NCBI GenBank assembly: GCA_944388385.1 | Contig: CALXIO010000012.1 | Span: 1 to 64,000, forward strand | Length of the DNA stretch: 64,000 nucleotides | From: an uncultured Ruminiclostridium sp. | GTDB lineage: Bacteria; Bacillota; Clostridia; Oscillospirales; Ruminococcaceae | Direction: 5' to 3' | Shown: piece after piece, positions 25,877 to 34,715 of the stretch | How the letters are laid out: each line of letters starts with the position of its first letter | How positions within the stretch are numbered: the stretch's first letter is position 1 | Translations under genes and position numbers: made by a program | The notes under the pieces: model-generated | Told to the model about the DNA's origin: nothing | Databases searched by the model: none | The model's input: the letters and a program-made list of their open reading frames with translations, nothing else

Positions 25877-26448
25877 TTACTAAAATCAAACCTGTTCTGG
25901 TATTGTCAATAATCTGTACCCTTGTGTGTGCATTACTGATAGTTACCTATAATCTTACCTATGTTGATACCTCCGGTATCATTACAGAAAAGTTAGGTGC
26001 GACACTTGTAAAGCTTGACGGCGACAAGGAATTTGTCCTTATCACCGACAGACAGGCGGCAGGCCTTTCAGATGAAAAGCATGAGAATATTGTCAAGATA
26101 GTAAAGAATAAAACCGACAACACTTTCCTTTTTGAGGTGGTTAGCAACGGTTATGAGGCGGACGGTATTGACTGTGTTATTTCTCTTGATGCAAAGGGAG
26201 CTGTAAAGGGCATTGAGATACTTGCTCTCCAGGAAACTCCCGGTCTTGGCACAAAGATAAATGACCCTCAGTTTTTAGAAAAATTCGTAGGTGTAAGCTC
26301 ACCTGTAACAATTTCCAAAAATCCCCCCGAGGGCGATAATGAAGTACAGGCAATAACCGGCTCCACCCGTTCCTCAAGGGGTCTTGGCAATGCCGTAAAT
26401 GCGGCATTAGCGGCATATCAGGATTTAAATAAGGAGGTGCAGGCATGA
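25873..26448 (+). CDS. rnfG: Rnf complex subunit G (FMN-binding)
   Basis: A 191-residue protein with one N-terminal transmembrane helix and an extracytoplasmic FMN-binding domain. ETPGLGTKINDPQFL and AITGSTRSSRG (the region where flavin is linked through Thr/Ser) are visible. It overlaps both neighbours by 4 bases. Confidence 0.94.
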   Translation: MITKIKPVLVLSIICTLVCALLIVTYNLTYVDTSGIITEKLGATLVKLDGDKEFVLITDRQAAGLSDEKHENIVKIVKNKTDNTFLFEVVSNGYEADGIDCVISLDAKGAVKGIEILALQETPGLGTKINDPQFLEKFVGVSSPVTISKNPPEGDNEVQAITGSTRSSRGLGNAVNAALAAYQDLNKEVQA

Positions 26449-27116
26449 GTTATATGAAGGAATTTACCAAGGGTCTTATTAAAGAAAACCCCAACATGGT
26501 AATGCTTTTAGGTATGTGTCCCACCTTAGCGGTCACAACAATGGCGGCAAACGGACTTGGTATGGGTCTTTCCACCACCTTCGTTCTTGTCTGTTCCAAT
26601 ATAGTTATTTCTCTTCTTAAAAAGGTTATACCCGACACGGTAAGACTTCCTGCCTATATCGTAATTATAGCAGGCTTTGTAACCTTTGTAAGCCTTATGC
26701 TTCAGTCCTTAGCCCCGGATCTTTATTCGGCTCTGGGAATGTTTTTAAGCCTTATCACAGTAAACTGCATTATCTTAGGCAGAGCTGAGATGTTCGCATC
26801 AAAGAATAAGGTATTGCCCTCCGCCCTTGACGGCCTCGGAATGGGACTTGGCTTTACAATAACCCTTTTACTGGTAGGATCGATCAGAGAGATATTAGGC
26901 TCAGGCCAGTGGTTCGGTATTACAATTATGCCGGAATTTTTAGAGCCTATGACATTATTTATACTTCCTGCCGGCGGATTTTTTGTACTGGGCTGTGTAA
27001 TAGCCATCGTAAACCGCCTTATGAAGAAAAAGCCCCGTGAGATAGGCTGTCATAACTGTCCCAATGCGGCTAACTGTGCAGGAAATTGCAGTGAAAAGAA
27101 GGAGGGTAATGAATAA
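26445..27116 (+). CDS. rnfE: Rnf complex subunit E
   Basis: A 223-residue integral membrane protein of the RnfE/NqrD family with six transmembrane segments (LGMCPTLAVTTMAANGLGMG near the start). The C-terminal tail is Cys-rich (CHNCPNAANCAGNC), unlike the shorter tails of many relatives. It shares one base with the rnfA start (TAATG). Confidence 0.94.
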   Translation: MSYMKEFTKGLIKENPNMVMLLGMCPTLAVTTMAANGLGMGLSTTFVLVCSNIVISLLKKVIPDTVRLPAYIVIIAGFVTFVSLMLQSLAPDLYSALGMFLSLITVNCIILGRAEMFASKNKVLPSALDGLGMGLGFTITLLLVGSIREILGSGQWFGITIMPEFLEPMTLFILPAGGFFVLGCVIAIVNRLMKKKPREIGCHNCPNAANCAGNCSEKKEGNE

Positions 27117-27718
27117 TGGAGCTTGCCCGTAACTTAATGATAATCCTTCTTACAGGTATTCTTACAGAAAACTTTGTATTATCAAAATTCCTCGGTATAT
27201 GCCCCTTCTTAGGCGTATCCAAAAAGCTTGACAGCTCAATAGGTATGGGTGCGGCGGTTACCTTTGTAATGGTTTGTGCCAGCCTTGTTACCTATCCTAT
27301 CTATTACGGTATACTTGTACCCTTAGGTATAGAGTATATGAACACAATAGCATTTATCCTTGTAATTGCGGTATTTGTACAGCTGGTTGAAATGGTGCTT
27401 AAAAAATATATGCCTCCCCTTTATAAATCCCTTGGTGTATATCTGCCCCTTATCACCACAAACTGTGCGGTACTGGGTGTTACATTACTTAACCTTACTG
27501 AGGAATATGACCTGCTTGAATCGGTGGTTAATTCCTTCGGTGCAGGCCTTGGCTTTATGATAGCTATGATCATATTTGCCGGTGTTCGTTCAAGACTTGA
27601 GCAGTGCGACATACCTAAGGCATTAAGGGGTGCTCCCATAACACTTATGGCGGCATCTGTTGTGTCCCTTGCCTTTATCGGCTTTGGCGGTGTGGTTGAC
27701 GGAATTTTCGGTGCATAA
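27116..27718 (+). CDS. rnfA: Rnf complex subunit A
   Basis: A 200-residue membrane protein of the RnfA/NqrE family with six transmembrane segments. The conserved ENFVLSKFLGICPFLGVS near the N-terminus and TTNCAVLGV in the centre include cysteines proposed to bind an intramembrane iron-sulfur cluster. It starts at ATG 27116 overlapping the rnfE stop. Confidence 0.95.
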   Translation: MELARNLMIILLTGILTENFVLSKFLGICPFLGVSKKLDSSIGMGAAVTFVMVCASLVTYPIYYGILVPLGIEYMNTIAFILVIAVFVQLVEMVLKKYMPPLYKSLGVYLPLITTNCAVLGVTLLNLTEEYDLLESVVNSFGAGLGFMIAMIIFAGVRSRLEQCDIPKALRGAPITLMAASVVSLAFIGFGGVVDGIFGA

Positions 27719-27730
27719 GGAGGATTTGGG

Positions 27731-28540
27731 ATGACTGAATATATTTTACCTATCCTGATATTCCTCGGATTTGGTGCATTATCAGGTATTCTTCTTTTGG
27801 TAGCCTCAAAGGTGCTGGCGGTAAAGGGTGACGAAACCGCCTCTAAGGTACTGGAGGTACTTCCCGGCGCCAACTGCGGCGGATGTGGTTATTCAGGCTG
27901 TGAGGGTTATGCCAATGCAATAGCAAAGGGTGAAGCCCCCATAAATATGTGTAAGCCCGGCGGCGCAGACACCATGAAGGCCATAGGGGAGATATTAGGT
28001 CAGGAGGCGGAATTTGTCCGTGAGGTGGCATTTGTACATTGTAACGGCAACTGTGACGCCACAGACACAAAGTACAGCTACACCGGAACTCAGTCCTGTG
28101 CTGCTGTAGAACGCTTCTACAACGGTAAGGGCAACTGCCCTTTCGGTTGTGCAGGCCTTGGGGATTGTGTAGCGGTATGTGAAAGCGATGCTATACATAT
28201 CATAAACGGGGTTTCTGTTGTAGACCCCACTAAGTGTATCGGTTGCGGTAAGTGTGTAAAGGCCTGTCCTAACCACCTTATCACATTAAGAAAGGAAACC
28301 GACCTTGTACAGGTAAGATGCTCCTCTAAGGATACAGGTAAGGTTACAAGAACAGTATGTAAAAACGGCTGTATCGGTTGTAAGATATGCGAAAAGAAAT
28401 GTCCAGAGGGTGCTATTATGGTATCTGAAAACCACGCTCTTATTGACTATTCAAAGTGTACCTCCTGCGGTACCTGTGCTAAATCCTGTCCGGCTAAGTG
28501 CCTTGTGACCTTCTCACTTTGTGACACACAGCAAAAGTAG
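27731..28540 (+). CDS. rnfB: Rnf complex subunit B (ferredoxin-type)
   Basis: A 269-residue protein with an N-terminal membrane helix, the CGGCGYSGCEGYA [4Fe-4S] domain (about 48-60), and further clusters with CIGCGKCVKAC, CIGCKICEKKC and CTSCGTCAKSC. It accepts electrons from reduced ferredoxin. Last gene of the operon; the neighbour at 28552 may be co-transcribed. Size is typical of clostridial RnfB. Confidence 0.95.
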   Translation: MTEYILPILIFLGFGALSGILLLVASKVLAVKGDETASKVLEVLPGANCGGCGYSGCEGYANAIAKGEAPINMCKPGGADTMKAIGEILGQEAEFVREVAFVHCNGNCDATDTKYSYTGTQSCAAVERFYNGKGNCPFGCAGLGDCVAVCESDAIHIINGVSVVDPTKCIGCGKCVKACPNHLITLRKETDLVQVRCSSKDTGKVTRTVCKNGCIGCKICEKKCPEGAIMVSENHALIDYSKCTSCGTCAKSCPAKCLVTFSLCDTQQK

Positions 28541-28551
28541 GAGATACATAT

Positions 28552-29100
28552 ATGAAATTCAAAAACAGCAGAGAAGCACAGAAATATAAGTGCGATATAA
28601 GAATACAAAATTCCCCCTTAAAAATGACCTGGTTCAAGGGCTTTCGGGGTGGTTTTCTTGTAATTCTTTCCATAGTTTCCGGCTTCACCTTTTTAACTAA
28701 CCTTATCTCCCTTGTAATGAGCTTTTCACAGGAGATAAAGGATGGGGCAGGGGAATATGTCTGGGTTTTAAGCCTTTATTTTTCCGTCTGCTGTTTATTT
28801 ATGGCGGTAAATATAGCCCTTTCGGTAATGCTTATTCTTAAAATAAGGATATGCGATAAGGCTTGCTTGAAGCTGCTTTATTTTCAGCTTATTTATTCTG
28901 CCTTTGCCTTTGGCTTTACCGAAATACTGGGAAATGTGATGAAAAACATCTTTTTTTCGGAAATGAACAACAATTCCCCCCTCTTATACGGAGTGACGGT
29001 TGCAGTTGTTTTGGGAATTTATCTTACTCTGAATTTCAGATATTTTAAAAAACGTGCCTTTATCTTTATTGATGAGGGCAAAAAAGGGGATAAAAAATGA
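28552..29100 (+). CDS. Membrane protein of unknown function
   Basis: A 182-residue protein with about four transmembrane segments (near 33-58, 75-100, 113-132, 145-163) between charged ends. No family recognised. It starts 11 bases after rnfB and its stop overlaps the GGDEF gene (ATGA), so it is probably co-transcribed with rnf. Weak AGGAGA site. Confidence 0.7.
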   Translation: MKFKNSREAQKYKCDIRIQNSPLKMTWFKGFRGGFLVILSIVSGFTFLTNLISLVMSFSQEIKDGAGEYVWVLSLYFSVCCLFMAVNIALSVMLILKIRICDKACLKLLYFQLIYSAFAFGFTEILGNVMKNIFFSEMNNNSPLLYGVTVAVVLGIYLTLNFRYFKKRAFIFIDEGKKGDKK

Positions 29101-30263
29101 TCTTTCAGGAATTGTTCGGAGGAATTGCCACCGAGCTTAAAAATCGCTTTCCCTTCGGGGCTGTATCAAAATTCAAAAAGCAGACCATGTCAGGTCAAAG
29201 GGGAAGTGAGCTTCTTTCGGCCTGCATAAACCGTTATAATTCAAGAATAACCCCCATAGGGGCGATAATTATAATAATAGGTGTGCTTATATCCACCTTT
29301 TTTGAAGGGACTGTTATAAACGGCGGTCAGGCGGAGATAGTGGGTGAAATAATCCTTATAGTAAACTGCGTATTTGCCCTTGGTATAGGAATTTATTTCA
29401 AAGGAAGATACCCTGCGGCATATATTTATGTTTTCTGGCTTATTACCCTTTCGGGCTATGCTGTAAAGCTGACCGGCTGTATTACAGGGGCGGCAGGCTT
29501 TGTGCAGACGGTGTTTATTATTCTTGCCCTTTGTGCAATACCCATATTTCCCACCCTTATAAGTACAGCATATATGGTTTTAGCGGCAGGATATTATACG
29601 GTACTTTGCGTAATAAACGGCATATCCGCCTATTATCCCTTTATGGCCTTTGTTGTAGCTGTGACAGGTGTAATAATTTCCGCAAATAACTACTGTCTTT
29701 ATTGCTCGAGAATGATAAATTCAAAGCGCATAAGGGAGGACAGCGAAAAGATAAAATTATCCTCCCGGCTTGACAGGGCAACAGGAGTATATACAAGGGA
29801 ATACGGTATTGGCTGTGCGGCGGAAATAATGTCACAGAGCCGTGCAGGACTTTTACTTGTGGATCTTGATAATTTCGGGGAATATAACCGTGCCTTCGGA
29901 ACTCAAAGAGGGGACAAGGCATTAAGGGATGTGGCAAACTGTATAAAGATAATATCAAAGCCCTATACAGATGTGGTATGCCACCTTGAAAGCGATAAGC
30001 TGCTTGTTTGCCTTGGTATAGAAACCGAAAAGGATGCGGTGCTTCTTTCGGAGGAAATAAGAAGCAGTATTGTTACCATGAATATCCCCTTTAAGTCAAA
30101 TGAGAAATTCGGCGCTGTTACGGTTACTGTGGGTGTTGCAATAAGCAATCCCGGTATGGATTTTGATGCTCTTTTTGAAAAGGCCATGTTATCTGTAAAC
30201 GAGGGCAAAAGTGCAGGCGGTAACTGTATTTGCTATGAAGGACACGTATTTAACAGAAATTAA
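29097..30263 (+). CDS. Membrane protein with degenerate GGDEF domain
   Basis: A 388-residue protein: a cytoplasmic start, six membrane segments (about 52-200) and a C-terminal GGDEF-type domain (about 225-380). The domain keeps the fold signatures LLLVDLDNFGEYNRAFGTQRGDKALRD and VTVGVAISNPG, but the GG(D/E)EF active-site loop reads LESDK (297-301). Diguanylate cyclase activity is therefore unlikely; GTP sensing or a structural role is possible. It overlaps the preceding gene by 4 bases. Confidence 0.75.
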   Translation: MIFQELFGGIATELKNRFPFGAVSKFKKQTMSGQRGSELLSACINRYNSRITPIGAIIIIIGVLISTFFEGTVINGGQAEIVGEIILIVNCVFALGIGIYFKGRYPAAYIYVFWLITLSGYAVKLTGCITGAAGFVQTVFIILALCAIPIFPTLISTAYMVLAAGYYTVLCVINGISAYYPFMAFVVAVTGVIISANNYCLYCSRMINSKRIREDSEKIKLSSRLDRATGVYTREYGIGCAAEIMSQSRAGLLLVDLDNFGEYNRAFGTQRGDKALRDVANCIKIISKPYTDVVCHLESDKLLVCLGIETEKDAVLLSEEIRSSIVTMNIPFKSNEKFGAVTVTVGVAISNPGMDFDALFEKAMLSVNEGKSAGGNCICYEGHVFNRN

Positions 30264-30282
30264 GAAAAAATTAAAAAAGGTA

Positions 30283-30311
30283 TTGACAAACGGTCAATAA
30301 GGTGCTATAAT
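30283..30311 (+). promoter_or_regulatory. Promoter of rplJ-rplL
   Basis: TTGACA (30283-30288), 17-base spacer, TATAAT (30306-30311): perfect consensus, fitting a strongly expressed ribosomal protein operon. Confidence 0.92.
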
Positions 30312-30317
30312 ACTAAT

Positions 30318-30434
30318 GCTGTTCTAAAGACAGCAGGTCGGTTTACCGCTAACTGCATTATGCAGCCTGCCGAGGAATGGGAAGAATAATGATTTTTCTG
30401 CCCTTTTCTGTCTTTACGGAAAAGGGTTTTAATT
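30318..30434 (+). ncRNA. L10 leader (ribosomal protein autoregulatory RNA)
   Basis: GCTGTTCTAAAGACAGC and GCAGG...CCTGCCGAGG match the Firmicute L10 leader consensus. A CCCTTTTC/GAAAAGGG stem with TTTT follows (30401-30430) and can act as terminator. The L10(L12)4 complex binds such leaders to limit its own synthesis. Confidence 0.82.
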
Positions 30435-30475
30435 TTCCCTTTACGAACAGTTACTATACGAAAGGAGAAAATATT

Positions 30476-30973
30476 ATGCCCAGCGAAAAGATTTTACAGT
30501 CAAAGCAGGCTTATGTTGCTGAACTTGCTGAAAAGCTCAAGAAGTCCGCTTGCGGTGTTATCGTTGATTACAAGGGTATCACAGTAGCACAGGACACAGA
30601 GCTCAGAAAGGGTTTACGCGAAGCAGGTGTTGATTACTTTGTAGTAAAGAACACACTTTTAAAGCGTGCAGCAGAGATTGCCGGCATTGAAGGTATTGAC
30701 GATGTACTTGAGGGTACAACAGCTCTTGCTCTTGCTGAAGAGGACATCGTTACAGCTCCCAAGCTGCTTTATAAGCAGGAAGAGGCTTCTGACGGCACCT
30801 TCTCAATTAAGAAGGGCTTTATCGACGGCAAGGCTATAAGCAAGGAAGAGGTTGTTGAATACGCTAAGCTCCCCACAAAGGAAACTCTGCTTTCACAGCT
30901 CGTATTTATGCTTCAGTCTCCCATGCAGAAGCTCGCTATCGCTATCAGCGAAATCGAAAAGAAGAATGCCTGA
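30476..30973 (+). CDS. rplJ: 50S ribosomal protein L10
   Basis: A 165-residue protein from ATG 30476 behind AAAGGAGA. It shows the typical L10 start (PSEKILQSKQAYVAELAEKL), the motif VVKNTLLKRA and a C-terminal helix that carries L7/L12 dimers. Regulated by the leader upstream and followed by rplL. Confidence 0.96.
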   Translation: MPSEKILQSKQAYVAELAEKLKKSACGVIVDYKGITVAQDTELRKGLREAGVDYFVVKNTLLKRAAEIAGIEGIDDVLEGTTALALAEEDIVTAPKLLYKQEEASDGTFSIKKGFIDGKAISKEEVVEYAKLPTKETLLSQLVFMLQSPMQKLAIAISEIEKKNA

Positions 30974-31045
30974 TTATTATTTACAGGCAACAGGTAATGT
31001 GGCATAGCCACAAAATTTAAATTGAAATTTACGGAGGAAAATAAA

Positions 31046-31420
31046 ATGGCTTCAGAAAAGATTTTAGCTATGATTGAAGAAGTAAAGGGTTTAACAGTTC
31101 TCGAGCTCAACGAGCTCGTTAAGGCTCTTGAAGAAGAATTTGGTGTATCTGCAGCAGCAGTTGCAGTAGCAGGTCCCGCAGCAGGCGGTGCAGCAGCAGA
31201 AGCTGAGAAGACAGAATTTGACGTTGTTCTCGCTTCATTCGGCGATTCCAAGATGAACGTTATCAAGGCAGTTAAGGATATCTGCGGTCTTGGTCTTAAG
31301 GAAGCTAAGGAGCTTGTAGAAGCTGCTCCCAAGACTCTTAAGGAAGGCGTTTCTAAGGCAGAAGCTGAAGAAATCAAGACAAAGCTCGAAGAAGCTGGCG
31401 CTAAGGTTGAACTCAAGTAA
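31046..31420 (+). CDS. rplL: 50S ribosomal protein L7/L12
   Basis: A 124-residue protein with an N-terminal dimerisation domain, an Ala/Gly hinge (about 36-52) and the C-terminal domain [20 protein letters not shown]...[14 protein letters not shown]. The start at ATG 31046 follows ACGGAGG; the frame extension upstream is not used. Codon use is strongly biased, as in other highly expressed genes. Confidence 0.96.
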   Translation: MASEKILAMIEEVKGLTVLELNELVKALEEEFGVSAAAVAVAGPAAGGAAAEAEKTEFDVVLASFGDSKMNVIKAVKDICGLGLKEAKELVEAAPKTLKEGVSKAEAEEIKTKLEEAGAKVELK

Positions 31421-31439
31421 GTAAACACCACACAGTTAC

Positions 31440-31575
31440 CGGCTTTCGCTTTTGCCGTGGCTTGCTTGCATATTTTCCGCCATATTTTGCAAAATGCTCG
31501 CCAATACGCAAGTATTGGCTGCGCCTTATGCTTCATCTGACGAAAAATATGACGGCGCAATCCTACGACCATAAC
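31440..31575. repeat. Composite palindromic intergenic element
   Basis: The gap after rplL contains GCCAATAC-GCAA-GTATTGGC (31500-31519, perfect 8-bp stem, GNRA-type loop) nested between CGCCATATTTT and AAAATATGACGGCG. It has no ORF. The nested symmetry suggests a REP/MITE-like dispersed repeat, but no second copy is in the window. Confidence 0.45.
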
Positions 31576-31605
31576 TATGTGGAGCTGACTTTAGCCAACA
31601 CTCAT

Positions 31606-31645
31606 TTAAAAACAATCCCCCTTTAAAAAAGGGGGATTGTTTTAT
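31606..31645. terminator. Bidirectional terminator between rplL and znuB
   Basis: AAAACAATCCCCC (31609-31621) and GGGGGATTGTTTT (31631-31643) form a 13-bp stem with flanking T-runs on both strands. Confidence 0.88.
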
Positions 31646-32457
31646 TTTCTTTTTCCGGTGATAATTCCCACAAGAGTGAAAATTATAAACACACCGAGAT
31701 TTACTATAACTACGCTTGGTCCTGCCGGAAAGTCAAGATAGAAGGTAAGGGTAATACCTGTTATATAGCTTATGCAGGATACCACCGCAGAGCATATAGT
31801 TACCGCCCTGAAGCTTTTAAACACCCTCATGGAGGTTAATGCAGGGAATATAATAAGACTGGAAATTAAAAGGGCACCCATTATTCTCATACCCACCGCC
31901 ACAGTAAGGGCAGTAAGGGTAGCTATTATGGTATTATATGCTCCCACCTTAACACCGGTAGCCTTAGAAAAGCCCTCATCAAAGGTAACAGCGAATATCT
32001 TATTATAAAAGAAGATAAACAGGGCTATTACTATAACTGAGTAAATTACGCTTAAAATAAGATCCTCATCATTTATTGCCATGATACTACCGAACATATA
32101 GCTGTTTACATCGGTGGTACCGGTGGTTTTGGAAAGAATTATCGTACCTATTGCAAGGGCACTGCTGGAAACAAGGGCAATAGCCGCATCCCCCTTTATT
32201 TTGGCATTACTGCTTATTTTAAGAAGAATAAGGGCGGCTATTACTATAACAGGTACTGCCACACTAAGGGGAGCAAGCCCCAATGCCGCCCCCAAAGCAA
32301 GAGCCCCGAAGCCCACATGGGAAAGTCCGTCGCCTATCATGGAAAACCGCTTTAATACAAGGCTCACACCTAAAAGAGCAGAGCAGAGGGCAACCAAAAG
32401 TCCCACTATCAATGCCTTTACCATAAAGTCATATTGGAGCATTTCAAGCATTGACAT
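31642..32457 (-). CDS. znuB: Zinc ABC transporter permease
   Basis: A 271-residue membrane protein of the ZnuB/TroC (ABC-3) family with about eight transmembrane segments and the motif GDGLSHVGFGALALG. Last gene of the zur-znuACB operon; the start overlaps znuC by 14 bases. Zinc is inferred from the Zur-like regulator and His-rich ZnuA; manganese is the alternative. Confidence 0.9.
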   Translation of the reverse strand: MSMLEMLQYDFMVKALIVGLLVALCSALLGVSLVLKRFSMIGDGLSHVGFGALALGAALGLAPLSVAVPVIVIAALILLKISSNAKIKGDAAIALVSSSALAIGTIILSKTTGTTDVNSYMFGSIMAINDEDLILSVIYSVIVIALFIFFYNKIFAVTFDEGFSKATGVKVGAYNTIIATLTALTVAVGMRIMGALLISSLIIFPALTSMRVFKSFRAVTICSAVVSCISYITGITLTFYLDFPAGPSVVIVNLGVFIIFTLVGIITGKRK

Positions 32458-33214
32458 CGCCCCCTTCGGTTTTTATTGCCCCTGTGTGGTGGTCACAGTC
32501 GCAGTTACATTGACAGGTACTCATTTCATGGAAAATATCCGTACGGCGATAGTCCCCTGTTGTACCGAAGAAATATTCTCCGCTTTCCATATGGAGTATC
32601 TTATTTCCGTACTTTAATGCCCCTTGTAAATCATGGGAAATCATAATTACCGTGATACCCTGATTTTTATTAAGGCTGTCTATTATTTCATACATTTTAG
32701 CAGTAACCATAGGGTCAAGACCGGAAACAGGCTCATCTAAAAGAAGGAGCTTTTCGGTAGCACACAAAGCCCTTGCTAAAAGTACCCTTTGTTGCTGACC
32801 GCCGGATAAATCCCGGTAGCTTTTTTTAGCAAGCTCAGTAATTCCCATAAGCTCCATATTATGCCTGCATTTTTCCTTTTCGGCCTTGGTGTAAAAGGGA
32901 AGCAGGCCCTTTTTCCCTAAAAATCCGGAAAGCACTACCTCTCTTACCGTTGCCGGAAAATCCTTCTGTGCCACTGTCTGCTGGGGCAGATAGCCTATCT
33001 GAGTCTGCTTTAAGCCGCCCCCGAAAATAATCTCCCCCTTAGTCTGGTGTTTAAGCCCTAAAAGGGTTTTCATAAGAGTGGACTTGCCGCTTCCGTTTTC
33101 TCCTACTATACAAAGATAATCTCCCTCACCTACACTAAAGGATAAATCCTTTACCACAGGAACACCTTCATAGCCTATTGTGAGATCCTTACATTCTATA
33201 AGAAATGATGACAT
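32444..33214 (-). CDS. znuC: Zinc ABC transporter ATP-binding protein
   Basis: A 256-residue ATPase with Walker A GENGSGKS, signature LSGGQQQR, Walker B LLLLDEPVSGLD and H-loop ISHD. A Cys/His-rich C-terminus (CQCNCDCDHHTG) is unusual for an ATPase and could bind zinc. Spacing to znuA is 13 bases. Confidence 0.9.
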   Translation of the reverse strand: MSSFLIECKDLTIGYEGVPVVKDLSFSVGEGDYLCIVGENGSGKSTLMKTLLGLKHQTKGEIIFGGGLKQTQIGYLPQQTVAQKDFPATVREVVLSGFLGKKGLLPFYTKAEKEKCRHNMELMGITELAKKSYRDLSGGQQQRVLLARALCATEKLLLLDEPVSGLDPMVTAKMYEIIDSLNKNQGITVIMISHDLQGALKYGNKILHMESGEYFFGTTGDYRRTDIFHEMSTCQCNCDCDHHTGAIKTEGGDVNA

Positions 33215-33227
33215 ATTTTCTCCTTAA

Positions 33228-34166
33228 TTAAAGCACCCTTTTAAGCGCCTCAAGATTTTTAGTCATAAGACTTATATAGGTTTCACCATTATTTAAATCC
33301 TCAGCCGAAACATTATGACAGGAGTGAAGCATCAGCTTTTCTGCTCCGGTTTCATTGCATAAGGCATCCGCCACCTTCTGACTGCTGAATTCAAGGTAAT
33401 ATACCACCTTGATATTTTTTTCCTTTATAAGATCCACAAGGGCGGCCATAGTCTGTGCCCCCGGCTCGGATTCATCAGAACAGCCCGGAAAGGCGGCATG
33501 AAATGAAAGCCCGAATTCATCCGCAAAATATCTGAATGGGAACTTGTCCGCTAAAACTATCTCCTTATTTTCTGCTCCGTCTACGGCGGCTTTAATTTCC
33601 CCCTGAAGGGCGGTAAGCTGATTTTTATAGGCATTGTTATTGTCTTTATAAAGCTGTGCGTTTTCACTGTCTACCGTGCATATTGCTTCACAAATGGCAT
33701 CGCACATCATCATAGCCCTTGCAGGAGAGGTCCATATATGCTGGTCAAATTCGTGGTCGTGGGCATCCTCGTCCCCGTGGGAATGTTCCTCTTCAGTAAG
33801 CAACGTGCCCACCTTATCAATAAGCTTTACTGCCACCTTACCCTCCATATCGGTACTGTCAATGAGCTTTTGAGCCCATAATTCATTTTCGCCGCCGATA
33901 TAAAGGAATATATCGCAGTTTTTTATCTTTATCATATCTGAGGGTGAGGGCTCATAGGTGTGGGTTTCGTTACCGGGGGGAAGAAGTATTGATATTTCCG
34001 CCTTGTCCTTTGCTATCTGCCTTGCAAAATCATAGGGGGGAAATACTGTGGACACTATCTGAATTTTCCCGTCATCTGAGGTATTATCCCCGGTACTGCA
34101 ACCTGCTGTAAGGATAACAAGGCATAAGGACAGCATAATGCAAAATATCAGCTTTAGTTTTTTCAT
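33228..34166 (-). CDS. znuA: Zinc-binding lipoprotein (ZnuA-like)
   Basis: The start at ATG 34166, overlapping the zur stop by 4 bases, gives 312 residues with lipobox LTAGC. It is a cluster A-I metal-binding protein: HTYEPSPSD, the acidic His-rich loop HSHGDEDAHDHEFDQH (about 139-154), HIWTSP, and HAAFPGCSDESEPGAQT. The loop is typical of zinc rather than manganese carriers. Confidence 0.92.
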   Translation of the reverse strand: MKKLKLIFCIMLSLCLVILTAGCSTGDNTSDDGKIQIVSTVFPPYDFARQIAKDKAEISILLPPGNETHTYEPSPSDMIKIKNCDIFLYIGGENELWAQKLIDSTDMEGKVAVKLIDKVGTLLTEEEHSHGDEDAHDHEFDQHIWTSPARAMMMCDAICEAICTVDSENAQLYKDNNNAYKNQLTALQGEIKAAVDGAENKEIVLADKFPFRYFADEFGLSFHAAFPGCSDESEPGAQTMAALVDLIKEKNIKVVYYLEFSSQKVADALCNETGAEKLMLHSCHNVSAEDLNNGETYISLMTKNLEALKRVL

Positions 34167-34570
34167 TTTGTATCTCCTTTTTTCTTTTCCGCACAATTAC
34201 GGCATAGGCCGTAAAATACTGTACGGGAGTTATCTATATCAAATAAATGATGCTCTAATATGTGGCTTTTTATTTCATCAAGATATTCACATTCCAGATG
34301 AAAAAGACAGTTACACTCGGTGCATTTTAAATGAAAGTGACTGTGGCAGGTTTCCTCTGCATACTGAAAACAGGCACTTTTGCCCTCCTGGGGGATGTAT
34401 TTTCTTATTTTGCCCTCATTAAGCAGTCTTTCAAGCTGTCGGTATACTGTTGTTTTGCTGACTCCCTGAGCCCTTACCCCATCGGCTATATCATCGGCGG
34501 TAAGGTGGCTGTGGGCGTTTTGTTTTATATAGTCAAAAATTATCTGTGCTTGTCTTGTTTTATATGCCAT
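34163..34570 (-). CDS. zur: Fur family regulator, probably Zur
   Basis: A 135-residue Fur-type repressor with a winged-helix domain (GVSKTTVYRQLERL) and a metal domain with structural zinc motifs CTEC and CRNC and the HFHLKC segment. It heads the znu operon, so zinc is the likely effector. A palindromic box overlaps the start of transcription, indicating autoregulation. Confidence 0.88.
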   Translation of the reverse strand: MAYKTRQAQIIFDYIKQNAHSHLTADDIADGVRAQGVSKTTVYRQLERLLNEGKIRKYIPQEGKSACFQYAEETCHSHFHLKCTECNCLFHLECEYLDEIKSHILEHHLFDIDNSRTVFYGLCRNCAEKKKGDTK

Positions 34571-34585
34571 ATTATTCTCCTGATA

Positions 34586-34606
34586 TGAAAATGAAAATCA
34601 TTTTCA
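34586..34606. promoter_or_regulatory. Zur-like operator
   Basis: TGAAAATGA-AAA-TCATTTTCA is a perfect 9-bp inverted repeat just downstream of the zur promoter -10, where a bound repressor would block transcription. Confidence 0.8.
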
Positions 34607-34618
34607 AATTTCTGATTT

Positions 34619-34647
34619 ATTATAACTCAAAAATTAAAAAAAGTCAA
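34619..34647 (-). promoter_or_regulatory. Promoter of zur-znuACB
   Basis: Minus strand TTGACT (34642-34647), 17-base spacer, TATAAT (34619-34624). The Zur-like palindrome lies immediately downstream. Confidence 0.85.
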
Positions 34648-34666
34648 GAAATATCTTAAATTCTTA

Positions 34667-34695
34667 TTGTTTTTTATATTTTCTTATGCTATACT
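34667..34695 (+). promoter_or_regulatory. Promoter of the GH26-GH2 operon
   Basis: TTGTTT (34667-34672), 17-base spacer, TATACT (34690-34695), about 20 bases before the GH26 start with its GGGGG site. Confidence 0.65.
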
Positions 34696-34715
34696 GAGCA
34701 AAAGGGGGTTTATAT

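Noticed and set aside
29097..30263. Active diguanylate cyclase
   Set aside because: The GG(D/E)EF loop is replaced by LESDK, which should not support catalysis.
30913..31572. 219-codon minus-strand frame opposite rplL
   Set aside because: It is the Ala/Ser-rich shadow of the codon-biased L7/L12 gene, with no ribosome binding site or family match.
32114..32617. 167-codon plus-strand frame over znuB/znuC
   Set aside because: Antisense shadow of two clear transporter genes.
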